A stretch of DNA of 9,181 nucleotides from Acidimicrobiia bacterium (lineage in GTDB: Bacteria > Actinomycetota > Acidimicrobiia > Acidimicrobiales > Ilumatobacteraceae). The stretch covers positions 1-9,181 of the forward strand of contig JAUHYJ010000113.1 of assembly GCA_030425785.1 (NCBI GenBank), in the 5' to 3' direction. Shown piece after piece: positions 6,671 through 9,181 of the stretch. Each line of letters starts with the position of its first letter. Positions within the stretch are counted from its first letter, which is position 1. Position numbers and translations under genes: made by a program. A model generated the notes under the pieces. That model had not been told where the DNA came from. It did no database searches and saw only the letters and a program-made list of their open reading frames with translations.

Positions 6671-6699
6671 ACCCGCCGATCCGGCGCCGGCACCCGCCG

Positions 6700-6718
6700 G
6701 TCGAGCGCGCTGCTCGAC
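6700..6718. terminator. Hairpin between convergent genes
   Basis: GTCGAGC (6700-6706) and GCTCGAC (6712-6718) form a perfect 7-bp stem with a GCGCT loop, 30 bp after the hydrolase stop and 74 bp before the exporter stop. There is no T run on either side, so it is not a classical intrinsic terminator. Position between converging genes makes a bidirectional termination or mRNA-end role plausible. The rest of the 121-bp gap shows only short GC palindromes such as CCGGCGCCGG at 6681. Confidence 0.45.
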
Positions 6719-6791
6719 GAGCCGGGTCGTGGCATGAACGAGACGAGCGAGTGGCCGGCGCCGAGCCGCATCCGTCTCCGTCAGGACGTCG

Positions 6792-8282
6792 TCACGTCCC
6801 GGCGGGCGTCCGGTTGCGACGGACGACGTCGCGCCGCAGCGTGATCGCCGCCGCCAGGCACCCGGCTGCGACCACGCCGGCGAACACGTGCACCCACGCA
6901 AGCCCGTCGCGGATCGCCTCGAGCGAGCTCGTCGACGTGCTGACGTCGTCACCCTGCAGCACGCTGCGAACGACCTCGACGTTGCCGACCCGGCGGTCGA
7001 CGACGAACAGCAGGATCGCGCCGCCCGCCGCGACCCCGTAGGTGATGCAGAGCGTGCGGACGAACTGATGGGCGCTGTTGACCCGGCCCATCTCGTCGTC
7101 GGCCGCGCTCGACTGCATGAGGGTCAGACCGGATGTCGACACGAAGCCGATGGCGGTCCCCATCAGGAAGAAACCGGTGAACACGATCGCCTCGGCGGCA
7201 TCGGTGGCCACGGCCAGGCCGGCGATCAGCAGCGCCGGCGGCATGATCGACGACCCGAGGACGATCACGTCGGCCTCCTGGCGGTGTTCGAGGATCCGGC
7301 TCGCGGCGAGTGCCGCCAGCGTCCAGCCCACGGTGAGGAACAGCACGGAGAACGCGGCGAAGGACTCCGATCGGCCGCGGGTCGTCTGCATGTAGAGCGG
7401 GAGGTAGTTGTCGGCGGCGAGACCGGCGATGAGGACCAGCCCGGAGGTCACGTGGACCCGCCGGAGTGGGAATCGGGTGACGTGCTCGCGGCTGACGAGC
7501 GGATCGGCGCTGCGCCCGATGTGTCGCCAGAAGCCGGCGCCGAACGCGATCGCGCCGATCGTCGCGACGCCGGCGAGCCACCACCGGACACCGACCTGGG
7601 ACACCGCCAGCAGCGACGTCGCGACGAGGGCGGTGATGAGCGCGACACCGGCGACGTCGGTGTTGATGCGCCGTGGCGCGTCGCGGGTGCTCGGCAAGGT
7701 GCGCCAGCCCGCGGCGATCGCGATCGCGGTGATGGGCAGCTGGATGACGAAGATCGACCGCCACCCGCCGACCGTCAGCAGGGCCGCGGTCACGACGGGC
7801 CCGCCGAACCCCATCACGCCCCACACCATCGAGTTCGCCGCGAAGGCGCGGGGACGGAGCCGGTGTGGGTAGCTCAGCCCGACGGCGGTCAACGCGACGG
7901 AGATGACGAGCCCGCCGCCGATGCCCTGGAGGCCGCGCGCGACGACCAGGATCGGCATCGACGGCGCCGCTGCTGCGGCGGCGCTGGTGGCCAGGAACCA
8001 CAGGCCGGTCACGCGGAACGTCCGTCGGACCCCGATCGCATCGATGATCGGCCCCGCCGTGACGCCGGCGATCGCGGAGGCGGCGAGGTACGCGGTGATC
8101 ACCCAGGGGAGCAGTGCGACGTCGCCGAGGTCGTCGGCGATCGCCGGGAGTGCGGCGACGATCGCCAGCCCGTCGAACGCTGCGATGGCGACGACGGTGA
8201 GGTTGGCGAGCGTGATCGGCAGATACGGCGGCGACCAGATCCCGCCGCCGTCGGTGGATGACGGCGGGGCGTCGACGCTCAT
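6792..8282 (-). CDS. MFS drug/metabolite exporter, DHA2 (14-TM) type
   Basis: The 496-residue inner-membrane protein shows fourteen hydrophobic segments, from LTVVAIAAFDGLAIVAALPA (28-47) to VHVFAGVVAAGCLAAAI (464-480). Asp37 in segment 1 with the A-L-P ending matches DHA2 motif D1. GPIIDAIGVRRTF (77-89) is motif A in the loop between segments 2 and 3. GVMGFGGPVVTAALLTVGGW (155-174) followed by RSIFVIQLPI is motif C of antiporters. Length and topology fit the EmrB/QacA group, proton-driven exporters of drugs, dyes or metabolites. I chose ATG 8282 over the in-frame GTG at 8309 because TACGGT stands six bases before it and neither start has a ribosome site. The GTG would add nine residues (MRLKSYGAT) that no family feature requires. 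It has no partner adaptor or regulator beside it, so its substrate is open. Confidence 0.92.
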   Translation of the reverse strand: MSVDAPPSSTDGGGIWSPPYLPITLANLTVVAIAAFDGLAIVAALPAIADDLGDVALLPWVITAYLAASAIAGVTAGPIIDAIGVRRTFRVTGLWFLATSAAAAAAPSMPILVVARGLQGIGGGLVISVALTAVGLSYPHRLRPRAFAANSMVWGVMGFGGPVVTAALLTVGGWRSIFVIQLPITAIAIAAGWRTLPSTRDAPRRINTDVAGVALITALVATSLLAVSQVGVRWWLAGVATIGAIAFGAGFWRHIGRSADPLVSREHVTRFPLRRVHVTSGLVLIAGLAADNYLPLYMQTTRGRSESFAAFSVLFLTVGWTLAALAASRILEHRQEADVIVLGSSIMPPALLIAGLAVATDAAEAIVFTGFFLMGTAIGFVSTSGLTLMQSSAADDEMGRVNSAHQFVRTLCITYGVAAGGAILLFVVDRRVGNVEVVRSVLQGDDVSTSTSSLEAIRDGLAWVHVFAGVVAAGCLAAAITLRRDVVRRNRTPAGT

Positions 8283-8319
8283 GGTCGCACCGTACGACTT
8301 CAACCGCACTCGAGGTCAA
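8280..8319 (-). promoter_or_regulatory. Candidate leaderless promoter of the exporter gene
   Basis: On the minus strand TTGACC (8319-8314) is followed by 19 bases and TACGGT (8294-8289), then six bases and the ATG (8282-8280). The -35 matches five of six positions, the spacer is slightly long, and the -10 has the TANNNT form. Transcription would start at or beside the A of ATG. This site fills most of the 103-bp gap behind the PspC gene. Confidence 0.5.
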
Positions 8320-8385
8320 GGCGATGCCGTCGGGGTCTGGCCTCGGTGGACCAGGCCACTCGACGCGGCCGGTGTTCGGAGTCGC

Positions 8386-8718
8386 TCAGGCGGCGTCGTG
8401 CTGGGGCTGCTCGCCGTCGTGTGTGTCGTGGTCGGTGACGTCGTTCGTGACGTCGACGGTGGGCGCGGCCCAGGAGTCGGGCCGGGCGTCGCCGGTGGGG
8501 TCACCGCTCACGCCCTGCCAGTGGCCGGCCGGCGCGGGGTCGACCAACCACCACATGAGGAGGTAGGCGACGATCGGTGCGCCGCCGATCAGGAGGGCGG
8601 CGACGAACCCGATCCGCACGAGCAGGGGGTCGACGCCGAGGTGGCGGGCGAGGCCGGAGCAGACACCGGCGATCTTCTGGTCGTTCGTGTCTCGGTAGAG
8701 ACGCTTGGGGGTGGACAT
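8386..8718 (-). CDS. PspC-domain membrane protein
   Basis: The 110-residue protein begins with a near-complete PspC domain. KRLYRDTNDQKIAGVCSGLA (5-24) and RHLGVDPLLVRIGF (25-38) are the conserved signature, followed by a membrane segment (VAALLIGGAPIVAYLLMWWLV, about 39-59). The tail (61-110) is polar, acidic and His/Asp-rich (DVTDHDTHDG). PspC proteins sit in the cytoplasmic membrane and take part in envelope-stress sensing; in Gram-positive bacteria they often act beside sensor kinases. ATG 8718 is chosen because AAGGA lies seven bases upstream and the family signature starts at once. A longer frame to 8757 adds an unsupported basic stretch. It is 138 bp downstream of the small membrane protein gene on the same strand. 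Confidence 0.92.
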   Translation of the reverse strand: MSTPKRLYRDTNDQKIAGVCSGLARHLGVDPLLVRIGFVAALLIGGAPIVAYLLMWWLVDPAPAGHWQGVSGDPTGDARPDSWAAPTVDVTNDVTDHDTHDGEQPQHDAA

Positions 8719-8750
8719 GACGATCCTTTCGTTCTGACGATTCGATCGTC
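8719..8750 (-). promoter_or_regulatory. Leader with two mutually exclusive hairpins before the PspC gene
   Basis: Read on the minus strand, GACGAT (8750-8745) can pair with ATCGTC (8741-8736), forming a 6-bp stem with a CGA loop. The same 5' arm extended to GACGATC (8750-8744) can pair instead with GATCGTC (8725-8719), which abuts the ATG and overlaps the end of the AAAGGA ribosome site. One fold leaves the ribosome site open and the other hides it. Whether these folds form in vivo is inference. Confidence 0.4.
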
Positions 8751-8781
8751 GCGCCACCCGTGCTCGGACACCATGGGGACA

Positions 8782-8796
8782 ACCCGAAGATCGGGT
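8782..8796 (-). terminator. Short hairpin between small membrane protein and PspC genes
   Basis: ACCCGA and TCGGGT form a perfect 6-bp stem with a three-base loop in the 138-bp gap. There is no following T run, so it may be an attenuator or processing site instead of a terminator. Nothing else coding is visible in this gap. Confidence 0.3.
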
Positions 8797-8856
8797 CTCC
8801 GGCCGTCCCGAACCCGCCCTCGCAGGCGCTGGCTGCAGGTGCGCCGAGACGGACGG

Positions 8857-9024
8857 TCAGGTGCCCGGTGACACCGTCGGGTCGCCGCCCGTGAACTTGC
8901 GGTAGACGAGGTAGGCGCCGATCAGCCCCAGGACGACGATGGCGACCGTCGCGAGGACCTTGGCGAGGAACACGAGTGCGGCGATCGCCAGCACGACGAG
9001 CAGGATGGTGATGATCGTTCCCAT
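8857..9024 (-). CDS. 55-residue hydrophobic membrane protein
   Basis: The predicted protein starts MGTIITILLVVLAIAALVFL, has a lone Lys21, and then a second hydrophobic run to LGLIGAYLVYRK, ending in a short polar tail (FTGGDPTVSPGT). It is probably one long or two short membrane helices with the tail in the cytoplasm. ATG 9024 is preferred because the longer frame upstream adds a basic, non-hydrophobic stretch that would cross the divergent promoter region. The Shine-Dalgarno is weak (GGGGGA about 11 bases upstream). I do not recognise a named family. Its position between a PspC gene and a PspC-like sensor start suggests a small partner in envelope stress, by analogy with LiaI-type or other small membrane peptides. 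That is inference. Confidence 0.65.
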   Translation of the reverse strand: MGTIITILLVVLAIAALVFLAKVLATVAIVVLGLIGAYLVYRKFTGGDPTVSPGT

Positions 9025-9058
9025 GGTCGGGAGTGTCCCCCGAGGAACGATGCACGAA

Positions 9059-9089
9059 ACCGGACCTCGCGCCGCGCGTGCGGTCCGGT
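9059..9089. promoter_or_regulatory. Inverted repeat with 8-bp arms in the divergent promoter region
   Basis: ACCGGACC (9059-9066) and GGTCCGGT (9082-9089) are exact reverse complements separated by 15 bases. The repeat lies between the small membrane protein and the plus-strand gene, just upstream of the TACGTT box. Because it precedes the predicted transcription start of the plus gene it would act as DNA, for example a dimeric response-regulator or repressor site controlling both directions. Confidence 0.55.
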
Positions 9090-9091
9090 GG

Positions 9092-9103
9092 TACGTTCCC
9101 GCC
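9092..9103 (+). promoter_or_regulatory. TANNNT box before a GTG start, possible leaderless promoter
   Basis: TACGTT (9092-9097) is followed by exactly six bases and the GTG at 9104. No Shine-Dalgarno is present in those bases. No clear -35 is seen; the 8-bp inverted repeat occupies that area, so an activator may be needed. Confidence 0.45.
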
Positions 9104-9181
9104 GTGCCGGACGAGACCCCCAGCCCGGCGTCGGGCCGCCGGCCGCTGCGACGCATCGACGGTGAGTGGCTCGTCGGGGTG
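9104..9181 (+). CDS. N-terminus of a PspC-like protein, possibly a sensor histidine kinase
   Basis: Twenty-six codons are open to the window edge from a GTG at 9104: a Pro-rich start (MPDETPSPASGRRP) followed by LRRIDGEWLVGV. The last part resembles the opening of PspC domains attached to actinobacterial sensor kinases, where R-x-x-D/G-x-W-L-x-G-V precedes a G-L-A helix. Divergent position next to a PspC gene and a small membrane protein supports this. Only a short piece is visible, so both the PspC and the kinase assignment are tentative. Confidence 0.5.
   Translation, partial: MPDETPSPASGRRPLRRIDGEWLVGV

Noticed and set aside
6681..6763. Repeated CCGGCGCCG in the convergent gap as a mobile-element or attachment site
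   Set aside because: The two copies are self-complementary GC words common in such DNA, with no integrase, tRNA or target duplication nearby.
6888..8261. 457-codon plus-strand frame
   Set aside because: It is antisense to the exporter gene and has no recognisable domains; the exporter has clear MFS motifs.
8283..8309. Longer exporter start at GTG 8309
   Set aside because: No ribosome site precedes it and the TACGGT box six bases before ATG 8282 supports the shorter protein, though the nine extra residues cannot be excluded.
8501..9055. 184-codon minus-strand frame across the PspC and small membrane protein genes
   Set aside because: It overlaps both genes in another frame and is Arg/Pro-rich without hydrophobic or domain pattern.

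Overview
The window is GC-rich, gene-dense bacterial DNA with few and short intergenic gaps, GTG starts alongside ATG, and long spurious antisense frames caused by G/C-ending codons. The protein set (LLM-class flavin oxidoreductase, ArsR plus AHSA1/SRPBCC pair, PspC proteins, DHA2 transporter) and the start-site architecture fit a high-GC actinobacterium, possibly an acidimicrobial lineage. That taxonomic call is inference from style, not from a marker gene. No RNA gene, CRISPR array, insertion sequence or phage gene was seen.

Layout. (1) Bases 1-3169, minus strand: a three-gene run read right to left, with an LLM-class flavin-dependent oxidoreductase, a secreted lipoprotein 9 bp downstream, and the first 28 codons of an alpha/beta-hydrolase-like esterase that leaves the window. 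(2) Bases 3170-3287: a divergent control region with a consensus -35 (TTGACA) and a perfect 30-bp palindrome covering the -10 and the start codon of an ArsR-type repressor. (3) Bases 3288-6670, plus strand: ArsR regulator, a fused tandem SRPBCC (AHSA1-type) protein, a 2-oxoglutarate/Fe(II) oxygenase of the isopenicillin N synthase family, and an alpha/beta hydrolase that probably has its own promoter. (4) Bases 6671-6791: a convergent gap with a hairpin. (5) Bases 6792-8282, minus: a 14-TM DHA2-type MFS exporter. (6) Bases 8386-9181: a PspC-domain membrane protein and a 55-residue membrane peptide on the minus strand, divergent from the start of a plus-strand protein whose first residues resemble a PspC-type sensor. 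An inverted repeat lies between them.

How the genes may work together: the ArsR repressor most likely autoregulates and controls the SRPBCC gene behind it, and perhaps the divergent oxidoreductase. SRPBCC fold, flavin oxidoreductase, 2OG oxygenase and hydrolases together suggest conversion of a small organic molecule, but no substrate can be read from the sequence. The right end looks like an envelope-stress module of PspC type.

The points most worth a second look are the start-overlapping ArsR palindrome with a probable leaderless start, the recurrence of TANNNT placed 6-7 nt before RTG starts at three genes, the tandem SRPBCC fusion, the unassigned two-domain lipoprotein, and the paired alternative hairpins in front of the PspC gene. 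I see no convincing wholly new defence or mobile system here.
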